64,000 bases of DNA from Anaerostipes amylophilus (GCF_025567365.1 NZ_JAOQJG010000001.1:372001-436000); one strand, 5' to 3'. Shown: positions 50,936 through 60,511, counted from the stretch's first letter. Notes: generated by a model from the letters alone, not told the origin. Numbers and translations are program-made.

Positions 50936-52009
50936 ATGTTAAGAATTGGAATTTTAACCAGCGGTGGCGACTGTCAGGCATTGAATGCTGCCATGCGTGG
51001 TGTAATAAAAGGTTTAAGTGTAAAGAGAAATGATCTGGAGATCTATGGTTTCCGCGATGGATATAAAGGTCTGATCTACGATATTGCTGACCGTATGACA
51101 CCAGATGATTTTTCTGGAATCTTAAACCGTGGAGGTACAATTCTTGGAACTTCCAGACAACCATTTAAGAAAATGCGTATTCCTGATGAAAATGGTCTTG
51201 ATAAAGTGGAAGCCATGAAAAAGAATTATCGTAAATATAAGCTTGACTGCCTTGTGGTTCTTGGTGGAAATGGAACTCACAAAACTGCAAATATGCTTCG
51301 CGAAGAAGGCTTAAATGTTGTGACACTTCCAAAAACAATCGACAACGATCTCTGGGGAACAGAAATGACTTTTGGATTTCAGAGTGCTGTTGATATTGCA
51401 ACGGATACAATTGATCGCATTCATACAACTGCTTCTTCACACAGTCGTGTTTTCATTATTGAAGTTATGGGGCATAAAGTTGGACACGTTACTTTACACG
51501 CCGGAATTGCTGGTGGAGCCGATGTGATTTTGCTGCCGGAGATCCCTTATGATATTAATAAAGTAGCAGAAGTCGTTGAAAATCGTTTCGCAGCTGGAAA
51601 AAGATTTTCTATTATCGCTGTTGCAGAAGGTGCAATTTCTAAAGAAGATGCGAAGTTAAAGAAGAAACAGTATAAAGCAAAACTTGCTGAACGGAGATAT
51701 CCTTCTGTTGCTTATGAGATTGCAGCTCAATTAGAAGAAAAAACAGGACGTGAGATCCGAGTCACAGTTCCAGGTCATACACAACGTGGCGGATCTCCTT
51801 GTGCTTACGATCGTGTACTTGCTACTAGAGTTGGTGCATATGCTGCTGAACTGATCCTTAATAAAGAGTATGGTTATATGGTTGGAATTGTTGATGGAGA
51901 TACAAAGAAAGTTCCTTTGTCTGATGTCGCCGGAAAATTGAAATATGTTGATCCGAAGTGTCAGATGATCAAGGATGCTAAAACCATTGGGATAAGTTTT
52001 GGGGAGTAA
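50936..52009 (+). CDS. pfkA: 6-phosphofructokinase (mixed ATP/PPi signature)
   Basis: A 357-residue PFK. GGDCQALNAAMRGVIKG is the first phosphate loop, LGGNGTHKTANML the second, and PKTIDNDLWGTEMTFGFQSA the catalytic segment with TIDND; PGHTQRGGSP follows. Position 104 is Gly, as in ATP-PFK, but position 124 is Lys (PKTIDND), as in PPi enzymes, and the usual Asp of GGDG is Asn (GGNG). Actinobacterial ATP-PFKs share the G/K pair, so ATP is the better guess. GGGAG precedes the ATG. It is monocistronic and divergent from the SorC regulator. Confidence 0.92.
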   Translation: MLRIGILTSGGDCQALNAAMRGVIKGLSVKRNDLEIYGFRDGYKGLIYDIADRMTPDDFSGILNRGGTILGTSRQPFKKMRIPDENGLDKVEAMKKNYRKYKLDCLVVLGGNGTHKTANMLREEGLNVVTLPKTIDNDLWGTEMTFGFQSAVDIATDTIDRIHTTASSHSRVFIIEVMGHKVGHVTLHAGIAGGADVILLPEIPYDINKVAEVVENRFAAGKRFSIIAVAEGAISKEDAKLKKKQYKAKLAERRYPSVAYEIAAQLEEKTGREIRVTVPGHTQRGGSPCAYDRVLATRVGAYAAELILNKEYGYMVGIVDGDTKKVPLSDVAGKLKYVDPKCQMIKDAKTIGISFGE

Positions 52010-52019
52010 ATTGTGATTT

Positions 52020-52117
52020 GCGACCGTAGGAACACGCCTGCACTAAGCTCCTGGATGGTCGTTAGACCATTCAGGAGCTTAGTACAGCTGCGTGTGAGTC
52101 GAGCGAGAGCGCGTCGC
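52020..52117. repeat. Long imperfect hairpin downstream of pfkA
   Basis: Nested inverted repeats: GCGAC (52020-52024) with GTCGC (52113-52117), ACACG with CGTGT, and a core ACTAAGCTCCTG (52042-52053) with CAGGAGCTTAGT, closed by ATGGTC-gtta-GACCAT. The transcript would fold into one long stem with internal loops. A T-tract (CCCTTTTT) follows at ~52129-52135. It may serve as the pfkA/rlmD terminator, but its size is unusual for one and suggests a palindromic mobile repeat. Confidence 0.6.
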
Positions 52118-52140
52118 AGACAGATAACCCTTTTTATAAT

Positions 52141-52182
52141 ATTCCACCAATAATTTCCGTCATCAACCACAAATTAAAATTT
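52141..52182 (-). repeat. Dispersed intergenic repeat, copy B
   Basis: An exact 42-bp inverted copy of 15350-15391. It covers the stop codon and last codons (KF) of rlmD. Beyond 52141 it loses similarity to copies A and C. Confidence 0.8.
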
Positions 52183-53553
52183 ACTTTTTCTCAACCTAAC
52201 CACAGTTTCAACATGTGAACTATGGCTAAACTGATCCACTGCACAAACCTTCTCAACTTCATATCCTTCCCCTGACAATACCTTCAGATCTCTTGCCAAA
52301 GTTGCCGGATCGCAGCTTACATATACAATGCGTTTTGGTGCCATTTTCACCATTGTCTCTAACAGCTTCCCATCGCATCCTTTTCTTGGAGGATCGACAA
52401 CAATCGTGTCTGCATAAACTCCATTTTTCTCGTATTCTCTTGGTAGTACTTCTTCTGCTTTTCCTACGAAAAATTCTGCATTGTCAAAGCCATTCATCTT
52501 GGCATTTAATTTTGCATCGTCGATGGCTTCTTTGACGATTTCTACTCCGTAGACTTTCTTTGCTCTCTGAGCTAGGAATAATGAGATTGTTCCGATTCCG
52601 CAGTAAAGATCCCATACCGTTTCTTCGCCTTTTAAGTCTGCATATTCCATTGCTTTTTCATATAGCACTTTTGTCTGTGTTGGATTAACCTGGAAGAAGG
52701 ATAATGGTCCGATCTGATATTTTACATTACCGATGTAATCGTAAATATATGGTTTACCATAGACTTCTTCAATCCTGCTTCCCAGAATTCTGTTTGTCTT
52801 TTCTTTATTGATATTTACACAGATGCTTGTCATTCCTTTGATTTCAGTCAAGGAATCGACGAGCTTATCTAAATTTTTTAAATTCTTTTTACTTCCATTT
52901 ACAACAAGACAGACCATGATCTGGCCTGTTTTGAATCCGACTCTTGTTACGATATGGCGAACAAGGCCTTTATGAGTCTTTTCATCATAGGCTGTAATGT
53001 TATTCTTCTTCATGTAGTCTAAGACCTTTAGTAAAATCTGTTCGTTAACTGGATGCTGGATCATACAATGTGTACAGTCAATAATATGATGTGTTCTTCC
53101 TGCATAAAATCCTGTGATCAGATTTCCTTCTTTGTCATATCCGACTGGAAACTGGGCTTTATTTCGATAGTAAAATGGTTCTTCCATTCCAAGGATCGGT
53201 TCCATTTTTTCTTCGATGTTTTCTAAACCTCCGATTCTTTCTAAACAGTTTTTTACTTTGTTAAATTTATATTCTAACTGCTTTTCATAAGCTAAATGCT
53301 GTAATGTGCAGCCTCCGCATTGTCTTGCCTTTGGGCATCGTGGAGTTACTCTGTCTTTGGATGCTTCTAAGACTTCTTCCACTCTTGCGAAGCCGTAATT
53401 TTTCTTTGTTTTGATGATCTTTGCTCGAACTTTGTCTCCGATGACCGCATCTTTTAAAAAGAGGGCATAACCATCTATATGGCCGATGCCCTCTCCTTCG
53501 TTTCCAATGTCATCGATATAGAGTTCTACGATCTGATTTTTCTTAAATTCCAT
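52174..53553 (-). CDS. rlmD: 23S rRNA (uracil-C5)-methyltransferase, RlmD/RumA family
   Basis: A 459-residue RNA m5U methyltransferase. An N-terminal TRAM domain (1-60, VELYIDDIGNEGEGIGHIDG) is followed by an iron-sulfur Cys set (CPKARQCGGCTLQHL). The SAM-binding Rossmann fold has WDLYCGIGTISLFLA and GVEIVKEAIDDAKLNAKMNG. DPPRKGCD and the catalytic Cys in YVSCDPATLARDL complete it. The substrate is probably U1939 or U747 of 23S rRNA. The ATG at 53553 is preferred over the GTG at 53559 because AGAGG has better spacing. Its last two codons and stop lie in a dispersed repeat. Confidence 0.93.
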   Translation of the reverse strand: MEFKKNQIVELYIDDIGNEGEGIGHIDGYALFLKDAVIGDKVRAKIIKTKKNYGFARVEEVLEASKDRVTPRCPKARQCGGCTLQHLAYEKQLEYKFNKVKNCLERIGGLENIEEKMEPILGMEEPFYYRNKAQFPVGYDKEGNLITGFYAGRTHHIIDCTHCMIQHPVNEQILLKVLDYMKKNNITAYDEKTHKGLVRHIVTRVGFKTGQIMVCLVVNGSKKNLKNLDKLVDSLTEIKGMTSICVNINKEKTNRILGSRIEEVYGKPYIYDYIGNVKYQIGPLSFFQVNPTQTKVLYEKAMEYADLKGEETVWDLYCGIGTISLFLAQRAKKVYGVEIVKEAIDDAKLNAKMNGFDNAEFFVGKAEEVLPREYEKNGVYADTIVVDPPRKGCDGKLLETMVKMAPKRIVYVSCDPATLARDLKVLSGEGYEVEKVCAVDQFSHSSHVETVVRLRKSKF

Positions 53554-53597
53554 ACGCACCTCTGTATCTTTGTGATCGGTTAACTGATGTCTGTTTA

Positions 53598-54539
53598 TTA
53601 GATTGATGTTTTACGGATTCTTGTGTCTAGGAGACGCTGGAATCCTGACCATTCCTGATCTTCTTTCTGTTTCTCCATGATTTCTGCAAATGTTTCCATC
53701 TTGGCATCTAAGTTATCTGCCTGGCTCAAAGCGATTGCTTCTAATAATGCAGGTTTCTTTGGAGATCCGAATTCTAATTCTCCGTGATGTGCCAACATGC
53801 AATGTTTTACTTCATTCGCAAGTTTTGGTGGGAAACCTGGAATCTCGCGGATCAGACGATCTAATTTGATCGCTCCCATTACGATATGTCCAACTAACTG
53901 TCCTTCATCTGTATAATCGTTCTCTGGGAAACTTGATAATTCTTCGACTTTTCCCATATCATGCCATAATGCACACATCACGATCAGATCTCTGTTTAAC
54001 TGTGGATACAGACTTGCATAGCTTTCACAGATCTTTGCTACGGATAAACTGTGCTCTAACAGTCCTCCGATATATCCATGATGTACGCTTTTTGCTGCTG
54101 AATGTACTTTGAATTCTCTTGCAAAATTTTTGTCTTCAATAAAAATCTTTTCTGCTAACTGTTTTAAATACTGGTTCTTTGTCTTATTGATCATTGCAAG
54201 AAGTTCTTTAAACATCCCATCAATATCTTTCTTCGTACTTGGCATATAATCTGCCATGTCAAATTCACCTTCCTGAGCTTTTCTGATCTGCTGGATGTTT
54301 AACTGGTTAGAACCCTGATAGCTTGTTACCTGTCCTCTGACTAAAATGTAATCCATCGCTTCAAAATGTCCGATCGCATTGGTAAGTTCCCATACCTTTC
54401 CATCGATCATTCCTGTCTTGTCCTGTAATGTCAGGGAATAATATGATTTTCCAAATTTGGATGTTCCCGGGGATTTTGTCTTGCATAAATAAATCTCGGA
54501 AACCTGATCTCCTTCATGTAAATCACTAATATATCTCAT
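53598..54539 (-). CDS. yhaM: 3'-5' exoribonuclease YhaM
   Basis: A 313-residue protein with an N-terminal OB fold (about 10-95; YYSLTLQDKTGMIDGKVWEL) and an HD domain. HD metal residues are in HGYIGGLLEHSLSVAKICES, ALWHDMGKVEEL and HCMLAHHGELEFGSP. YhaM trims RNA 3' ends, and in Bacillus also acts on DNA. It lies 45 bp upstream of rlmD on the same strand, so the pair is probably co-transcribed. Confidence 0.94.
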   Translation of the reverse strand: MRYISDLHEGDQVSEIYLCKTKSPGTSKFGKSYYSLTLQDKTGMIDGKVWELTNAIGHFEAMDYILVRGQVTSYQGSNQLNIQQIRKAQEGEFDMADYMPSTKKDIDGMFKELLAMINKTKNQYLKQLAEKIFIEDKNFAREFKVHSAAKSVHHGYIGGLLEHSLSVAKICESYASLYPQLNRDLIVMCALWHDMGKVEELSSFPENDYTDEGQLVGHIVMGAIKLDRLIREIPGFPPKLANEVKHCMLAHHGELEFGSPKKPALLEAIALSQADNLDAKMETFAEIMEKQKEDQEWSGFQRLLDTRIRKTSI

Positions 54540-54684
54540 GTTATTGTGCCTTTCTAATTCGTTTCCGCCAACTTCTTTTCTGGCGTTTTTAAATCCTCTA
54601 TTTTTTTACCTATGTTATTATGCCATAGTTTGCTTGTAAAATCTAGGGGAATTTCATTTAGATTCTAGGCAGTCTTTCAATATT

Positions 54685-56745
54685 TTAAAGATTTACATTC
54701 CCAGCACTTCTATATGCCTGTTCATAAAAGAACTCCTGTGAATTTAATGGTGTATCCTGATTTTTCGGAATTTTATAATTCCCTTTGTTGTCTTCTTCCC
54801 TTGCTTTTTGATTATCAGAAAGCATTGTTATGAACATTTCGATCAACTGCATTTTAATATCTGGATCATAAATCGGAGTTGCCACTTCCACTCTTCTCAG
54901 TGTATTTCTCGTCATAAAATCGGCGGACGCAATATATACTTTTTCTCTTCCTCGTGTTCCAAAAATATAGATTCTTGAATGCTCTAAATATCTTCCAACA
55001 ATACTTCTTACATGGATGTTCTCTGTCTCTCCTTTGATTTCAGGAATCAGACAACAGATTCCTCTGATCACCATATCAATTTTAACTCCCGCTTTTGAAG
55101 CTTCCACTAATTTTTGCATGATCTTTTTATCTGTCAGAGAATTCATTTTTAATCCAATGTAGGCTGACTCTCCGATCTTCGCATGTTCAATTTCCCGATC
55201 GATCATATGAATCACTTTATTTTGCAGACAATGTGGTGCAACAAGCAAGTGATCCACGGATTCCACAGTCTCTCCCATAGATAGCGCCTGAAATACTTCT
55301 GCTGCCTCCATCGCAATATCAACATTCGCTGTCATCAGAGATAAATCTGTATACAGACGGCTTGTTTTTTCATTATAGTTTCCAGTTCCGATCTGTGTTA
55401 TGTATCCAACTTTTCCCTGTTTCTTTCTTGTGATCAGACAAAGTTTTGAATGTACCTTATAACCGTCCAATCCATAAATAACCCTACACCCTGCATCTTC
55501 TAACTGTCTGGACCATTCGATATTATTTTCCTCATCAAATCTTGCTTTTAACTCCACAAGAATTGTGACATCTTTTCCATTTTCAGCCGCTTCGATCAAA
55601 GATGCGATGATCTTACTTTGTTTTGCTACACGATATAATGTCATTTTAATTGATACTACATCTTTATCTTCTGCAGCTTCCTGAAGTAATTTTAAAAACG
55701 GACGCATACTTTCATATGGATAAGACAATAGTTTGTCTTTCTTCGCAATCTGATCCATGATCGATTCATCTTCATTAAATTGAGGAGATCTCTGCGGAAC
55801 TCTTTTGTCAAAGAAAAGATCTGTCTCTCTTCTTAAAATATCCTGAATCGTAAATATGAAAGAAAGATCTAATGGTGTGTAATTATAAAATACATATTCT
55901 GGATCAAGGTCTAGATACCCGCATAAAAGATCAATGATCTCTCCATCCATTTCTTTTGAAAGTTCCATTCTTACAGGTGCTAATTTTTTTCGTTTCTTAA
56001 TCAATTCTACCATAAAGTCACGATAATCAAGATCTTCATCATACATAGCATCTGCATCAATATCTGCATTTCTTGTAATGCGGATCAATGTTTTTGCTTT
56101 GACATGATATCCTTTAAAGATTCTTGGCACATAGTGAAGGATCATTTCTTCAGATAACATATAGGCATCTTTTCCTGGAATATTGATCAGACGCTCAAAC
56201 ACTTCATTTCCACATGGAATAATTCCTAATTTTTCTTTTCCATTTTTAGTTTCTAATACAGCTACTGCGTAAATTTCTTTATTTTTTAAAAATGGAAATG
56301 GCTGTCTCTTTCCGATGATCGTTGGAGAAATCAATGGTGCGATTTCTGCCTGAAAATAAGCTCTTAAATATTCACTTTCTTTTTTGGATATTTTCTGAAA
56401 ATTGACAAAATGAATATTATGTTCTTTGAGAGAATCCATCATCTCCTCATATACATTATCTTTTCTTCTATTAAGCTTTCGAACCTGCGGCATGATCGCA
56501 TCCAGCTGCTCTTTTGGTGTCATTTTTGTCTTGTTTTCTTTCATATTTTTATCTAGCAGGATCTGATCGATCAGTGATCCAACCCTTACCATGAAAAATT
56601 CGTCTAAATTGCTCTGGTAAATAGATGCGAATGTCAGTCTCTCACACAGTGGTACTTCTTTATTCTCAGCTTCTTCTAATACTCTTTCATTAAATTTGAG
56701 CCAGGATAGTTCCCGGCTCATAAAAATCTTTTGCTGTGTTTTCAT
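54685..56745 (-). CDS. ppk: Polyphosphate kinase 1
   Basis: A 686-residue PPK1 that reversibly makes polyphosphate from ATP. FMSRELSWLKFNERVLEEAE opens the N domain. SFIFTIQDILRRETDLFFDK leads to the catalytic region, with the phosphorylated His in GYKVHSKLCLITRK and the second His in YLEHSRIYIFG. TQIGTGNYNEKTSRLYTDLS is conserved. The ATG at 56745 has GGAGG 5 nt upstream and is preferred over a TTG at 56757. It is monocistronic, and divergent from mutS2 across a 198-bp AT-rich gap with no other feature seen. Confidence 0.95.
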   Translation of the reverse strand: MKTQQKIFMSRELSWLKFNERVLEEAENKEVPLCERLTFASIYQSNLDEFFMVRVGSLIDQILLDKNMKENKTKMTPKEQLDAIMPQVRKLNRRKDNVYEEMMDSLKEHNIHFVNFQKISKKESEYLRAYFQAEIAPLISPTIIGKRQPFPFLKNKEIYAVAVLETKNGKEKLGIIPCGNEVFERLINIPGKDAYMLSEEMILHYVPRIFKGYHVKAKTLIRITRNADIDADAMYDEDLDYRDFMVELIKKRKKLAPVRMELSKEMDGEIIDLLCGYLDLDPEYVFYNYTPLDLSFIFTIQDILRRETDLFFDKRVPQRSPQFNEDESIMDQIAKKDKLLSYPYESMRPFLKLLQEAAEDKDVVSIKMTLYRVAKQSKIIASLIEAAENGKDVTILVELKARFDEENNIEWSRQLEDAGCRVIYGLDGYKVHSKLCLITRKKQGKVGYITQIGTGNYNEKTSRLYTDLSLMTANVDIAMEAAEVFQALSMGETVESVDHLLVAPHCLQNKVIHMIDREIEHAKIGESAYIGLKMNSLTDKKIMQKLVEASKAGVKIDMVIRGICCLIPEIKGETENIHVRSIVGRYLEHSRIYIFGTRGREKVYIASADFMTRNTLRRVEVATPIYDPDIKMQLIEMFITMLSDNQKAREEDNKGNYKIPKNQDTPLNSQEFFYEQAYRSAGNVNL

Positions 56746-56943
56746 CTTTTCCTCCAATTATTTTATATACATTTTCATTGTACTGGTTCAATGTAAAATC
56801 AAATATCTTGATATGTTAAGTTCTTGTAAATTAACCATATCTTTCCCATTTTCCTTATGTTTACAGCAAAAACAATCTATGATAAACTTATTTTATATAT
56901 GTAAAATGAGTTGCAATAATTTAATGTAAATGAGGAATTTTTC

Positions 56944-59346
56944 ATGAATCAAAAAGTATTACAAACACTTGAATTTGATAAGATCATAAATATTTTAACC
57001 GGATACGCGACAACCGAGCTTGGGAAGTCGATGTGTGCCAACTTAAAACCGATGACTGAGGAAGCTGATATCTTAAATGCTCAGGATCAGACACAGGATG
57101 CATTGACACGTATCTACAAACGTGGAAATGTATCTTTTTTTGGGGTAAGTGATCTTTCCCCTTCTCTTGCACGATTAAAGATGAGAGGTACTCTTGGAAC
57201 CGGAGAACTTCTTGATATCGCCCGTGTTCTGGAATCTGTAAAGAACGCTGATTCTTACGGGGTCCGCACGGAGGATGATATTGAGGCTGATTCTCTCGAT
57301 GAACTTTTTGAAAGTCTAGTGCCTTTAGATGATCTATTACACGAAATCCGCCGCTGTATCATTTCCGAGGAAGAGATCAGTGACGATGCTTCTTCTACTT
57401 TAAAGCACATCCGCCGTGCTATGAAACAGACAAATCAGAAGATTCATACACAGTTAACTGCTTTGGTAAGTTCTGCTTCCAATCAGGATAAACTGCAGGA
57501 TGCGATCGTTACGATGAGAAATGGTCGTTATTGTATCCCTGTCAAACAGGAATACAGAAGTTCTTTCCAAGGAATGATCCATGATCAGTCTGCTTCTGGA
57601 AATACATTATTTATCGAACCGATGTCTGTTGTAACATTAAATAATGAATTAAAAGAATTAGAAGGAAAAGAACAGTCTGAAATTGAGCATATCCTTTCTA
57701 TGCTAAGTGAACAGGCTTCTTATGTTGTTGACGATCTTGCACATGATCAGAAAACACTTGTCCTGTTAGATTTTATTTTCGCGAAAGCCAAATATGCCAA
57801 GGATCTTGATGCATCCAAACCTATTTTCCGTGAAGATGGAATCATCAATATCAAACAGGGATGTCATCCTTTATTAGATCGTAAAAAAGTTGTTCCGATC
57901 AACGTTTCTCTTGGAAAAGATTTTTCCATGCTGATCGTTACCGGACCAAACACTGGTGGTAAAACGGTATCTTTAAAAACCGTTGGATTATTATCTTTAA
58001 TGGGACAGGCTGGGCTTCATATTCCTGCATTCCAGGGTTCTTCTCTTGGTATCTTCCGTGAGATTTTTGCAGATATCGGGGATGAACAGAGTATTGAACA
58101 AAATTTAAGTACGTTCTCCTCTCATATGACAAATATCGTATCCATCGTTCAGCAGGCTCACAGAGATTCTTTAGTCTTACTTGATGAGTTATGTGGTGGT
58201 ACAGACCCAATCGAAGGTGCCGCACTTGCGATTTCTATTTTAAGTGATCTGCACGATCGAGGAATCAAGACAATGGCAACAACCCATTACAGTGAACTTA
58301 AGATGTTTGCACTTTCTACCGATGATATTGAAAATGCTTCCTGTGAATTTGATGTGGAAACTCTTTCTCCAACCTACCGTCTGATGATCGGTATTCCTGG
58401 AAAGAGTAATGCGTTTGCAATTTCTAGAAAATTAGGATTAGATGAACATATCATTGAAGGAGCGGCAGAACAGATTGATGAATCTGTCAAAGACTTTGAA
58501 ACGATCTTAGCTGATCTTGAGAAGAGTAAGCAGACGATTGAGAAAGAACAAGAAGAGATTCTTGAATACCGCAAGGAAATTGAAACACTTCGTAAGAGTC
58601 TCAAATCCCGTCAGGACAATATCAAAGAAAAACGTGATAAGATGCTTCGTGAAGCTCGTGAGGAAGCTCACAACATCATTTCCGAGGCGAAAGAGGTTGC
58701 AGACTCTACGATCCGCGAATATAACAAGTTAAAGAAACAAAATAAGAATCCAAATGCTAATAAGAAAATGGAACATATGCGAAGCGATCTTCGTGGCCGC
58801 ATGACAAAACTAGAAGGCCAGATGGCTTATAAATCCAAGAAGCAGAGCAAGAAACGCCATGAAGCAAGCGATTTCCATGTAGGAGATGAAGTTTATGTAA
58901 CAAGTCTTTCCCTTGCAGGAACTGTCTCCACCCTTCCAAATGCAAAAGGGGATTTATATGTTCAGATGGGTATGATGCGTTCTCTTGTTAATATCAAAGA
59001 TCTTGAGATCACAAAGACTGCAAAAGATGTCAAACGTGAAAACCAAAGAAATGAAAGCCGCAACCGTGGACGTACTGCGATCAACAAATCCGCTTCCATC
59101 CGTCCTGAAATTAATGTAATGGGTATGACAGTTGATGAAGCGATCGCACAGCTTGATAAATATATTGATGATGCCTGTCTTGCTAACCTGGCACAGATTA
59201 CTGTTGTTCATGGAAAAGGTACTGGTGCACTGCGTAAGGGATTGCATAATTACTTTAAGCAGTTAAAGAAACAGAAACGTATCTCTGGTTATCGTGATGG
59301 TGAATATGGTGAAGGCGATCTTGGTGTAACAGTTGTTATGCTGTAA
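56944..59346 (+). CDS. mutS2: Endonuclease MutS2
   Basis: An 800-residue MutS-family protein. The core helical domain leads to Walker A VTGPNTGGKTVSLKTVGLL (~residue 330), Walker B DSLVLLDELCGGTDP, and the clamp coiled coil (~520-640, very charged). A KOW-like β segment (FHVGDEVYVTSLSLAGTV) and a C-terminal Smr nuclease domain (EINVMGMTVDEAIAQLDKYI, VVHGKGTGALRKGLH) follow. Recent work assigns MutS2 to splitting collided ribosomes and older work to suppressing recombination. ATGAGGAATTTTTC precedes the ATG. The DUF3783 gene follows by 30 bp. Confidence 0.96.
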   Translation: MNQKVLQTLEFDKIINILTGYATTELGKSMCANLKPMTEEADILNAQDQTQDALTRIYKRGNVSFFGVSDLSPSLARLKMRGTLGTGELLDIARVLESVKNADSYGVRTEDDIEADSLDELFESLVPLDDLLHEIRRCIISEEEISDDASSTLKHIRRAMKQTNQKIHTQLTALVSSASNQDKLQDAIVTMRNGRYCIPVKQEYRSSFQGMIHDQSASGNTLFIEPMSVVTLNNELKELEGKEQSEIEHILSMLSEQASYVVDDLAHDQKTLVLLDFIFAKAKYAKDLDASKPIFREDGIINIKQGCHPLLDRKKVVPINVSLGKDFSMLIVTGPNTGGKTVSLKTVGLLSLMGQAGLHIPAFQGSSLGIFREIFADIGDEQSIEQNLSTFSSHMTNIVSIVQQAHRDSLVLLDELCGGTDPIEGAALAISILSDLHDRGIKTMATTHYSELKMFALSTDDIENASCEFDVETLSPTYRLMIGIPGKSNAFAISRKLGLDEHIIEGAAEQIDESVKDFETILADLEKSKQTIEKEQEEILEYRKEIETLRKSLKSRQDNIKEKRDKMLREAREEAHNIISEAKEVADSTIREYNKLKKQNKNPNANKKMEHMRSDLRGRMTKLEGQMAYKSKKQSKKRHEASDFHVGDEVYVTSLSLAGTVSTLPNAKGDLYVQMGMMRSLVNIKDLEITKTAKDVKRENQRNESRNRGRTAINKSASIRPEINVMGMTVDEAIAQLDKYIDDACLANLAQITVVHGKGTGALRKGLHNYFKQLKKQKRISGYRDGEYGEGDLGVTVVML

Positions 59347-59376
59347 TCTCTAACAATATGATAGAAAGGTTTTTAA

Positions 59377-59754
59377 GTGATGAAAAAACAGATTTTATTA
59401 TATAATATCAAAGACAAAAAACGTGCACTGGATATCCGCAGGGTTTTAATGCCTTTAAAGATTCGTATCAAACAGATTAATGAATCTGACTTTGGACAGC
59501 CCATTGGATACCTGGCAGATATTGATGGATTCGAATTCTGCGAAGATCTCTCTGGTGATTTTTCTTTTGATGATGAGATGATGATCATAGTTGGATTGAC
59601 CAGTTTTGAGATCGATCAGATAATTAAAGGATTTCATAAGAAGCGCATTGCTGGAATTCCTTTGAAAGCGATTTTAACAGAAGAGAATCAGAAGTGGGAT
59701 TCTCGGAAATTGTATGAGAATCTTCGGGATGAACATGCGAAGATGCATTCTTAA
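59377..59754 (+). CDS. DUF3783 domain protein
   Basis: A 125-residue soluble protein. ILLYNIKDKKRALDIRRVLM, VGLTSFEIDQIIKGFHKKRI and GIPLKAILTEENQKW are the pattern of DUF3783, a small family of Clostridia of unknown function often found near mutS2. The start is GTG 59377 or the next ATG (59380), and AGAAAGG upstream fits both. It is likely co-transcribed with mutS2. The 76-bp palindrome and repeat copy C lie after it. Confidence 0.82.
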   Translation: MMKKQILLYNIKDKKRALDIRRVLMPLKIRIKQINESDFGQPIGYLADIDGFEFCEDLSGDFSFDDEMMIIVGLTSFEIDQIIKGFHKKRIAGIPLKAILTEENQKWDSRKLYENLRDEHAKMHS

Positions 59755-59767
59755 ATTTCTGATTTGA

Positions 59768-59989
59768 TAGGCTTTCGTATATGTGACGGAAATAAGATAA
59801 CAAGAAATATTTATAAGAAACTGGTGGCAACACGCAGATTTTCAATCTTGTGAATTGTCCACACTATAGACTTCTGGTATATGATAAAAAATAAATAAGC
59901 AACTGAACGCAATGCATTGCGTTCAGTTGCTTATTTATTTTTTATCATATACTCGAATTCTACAGTTGGCCAACTACAAATTAAAATTT
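59768..59989 (-). repeat. Dispersed intergenic repeat, copy C, carrying a palindrome
   Basis: Both ends match copy A in inverted orientation: 59971-59989 with 15350-15368 (one mismatch) and 59768-59798 with 15436-15466 (two mismatches). The interior differs and contains a 76-bp palindrome. It starts next to the stop codon of the PTS gene at 59990, as the other copies do at their genes. Confidence 0.75.
59877..59952. terminator. 76-bp perfect palindrome, probable bidirectional terminator
   Basis: Two 38-bp arms match without a mismatch and without a spacer, centred between 59914 and 59915 (AATG/CATT). Each arm has a GC-containing inner part (GCAACTGAACGCAATG) and an A/T-rich outer part, so the RNA on either strand would give a hairpin followed by U-rich sequence. 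It separates the convergent DUF3783 and PTS EIIA genes. Confidence 0.85.
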
Positions 59990-60511
59990 CTATTCCATAT
60001 TCGCAAATGTCTTTAAAATATAATCAACATCTGTTGTCGTCTTTAATTTTTCCAAAATCTCATCTTCTGTCACTGCTTCTGTGATCTGTGCAAGAATCTC
60101 TAAATGTTCATCTCCAACTCCAGCGATTCCGATGACAAGCTGGGCTGTTCCGCCATTAAATTCTACTCCTTCTGGATACTGCATGACGATGATCCCGCTC
60201 TTCTTGACGTTTTTCTTCGCATCTTCTGTCCCATGTGGAATTGCAAGTCCTAATCCCATATACACAGATGCTTCTTCATTTCTTCGAATCATTGCGGGAA
60301 TATAATCATCATCTACATATCCAAGATCTCTTAATAGTTCTCCTGCTGCTATAATCGCTTCTTCCATGCTGACACTTGGAAGCCCTAGCTTGATTCCTTC
60401 TCTTGACAGAATCATTCCATCTGCTGTAGTCGTCTCCGTTGTTACCTCTGATGCCTGTGCCATCGCCTCTTCTGTTTTGTTTTTTTTCTTGTTTTTGAAA
60501 AAGAATCCCAT
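59990..60511 (-). CDS. PTS EIIA component, mannitol/fructose type
   Basis: A 173-residue EIIA. The phosphorylated His is in LGLAIPHGTEDAKKNVKKSG (~residue 85), and VEFNGGTAQLVIGIAGVGDEH closes the active site; this is the MtlF/EIIA-Mtl pattern. The first ~30 residues (MGFFFKNKKKNKTEEAMAQA) are a basic, then acidic extension not seen in the usual ~145-residue MtlF. The start at 60511 has AGGAGG 8 nt away; the ATG at 60517 is too close. There is no EIIBC gene nearby, so it may serve a distant mannitol PTS or act in regulation. Confidence 0.85.
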   Translation of the reverse strand: MGFFFKNKKKNKTEEAMAQASEVTTETTTADGMILSREGIKLGLPSVSMEEAIIAAGELLRDLGYVDDDYIPAMIRRNEEASVYMGLGLAIPHGTEDAKKNVKKSGIIVMQYPEGVEFNGGTAQLVIGIAGVGDEHLEILAQITEAVTEDEILEKLKTTTDVDYILKTFANME

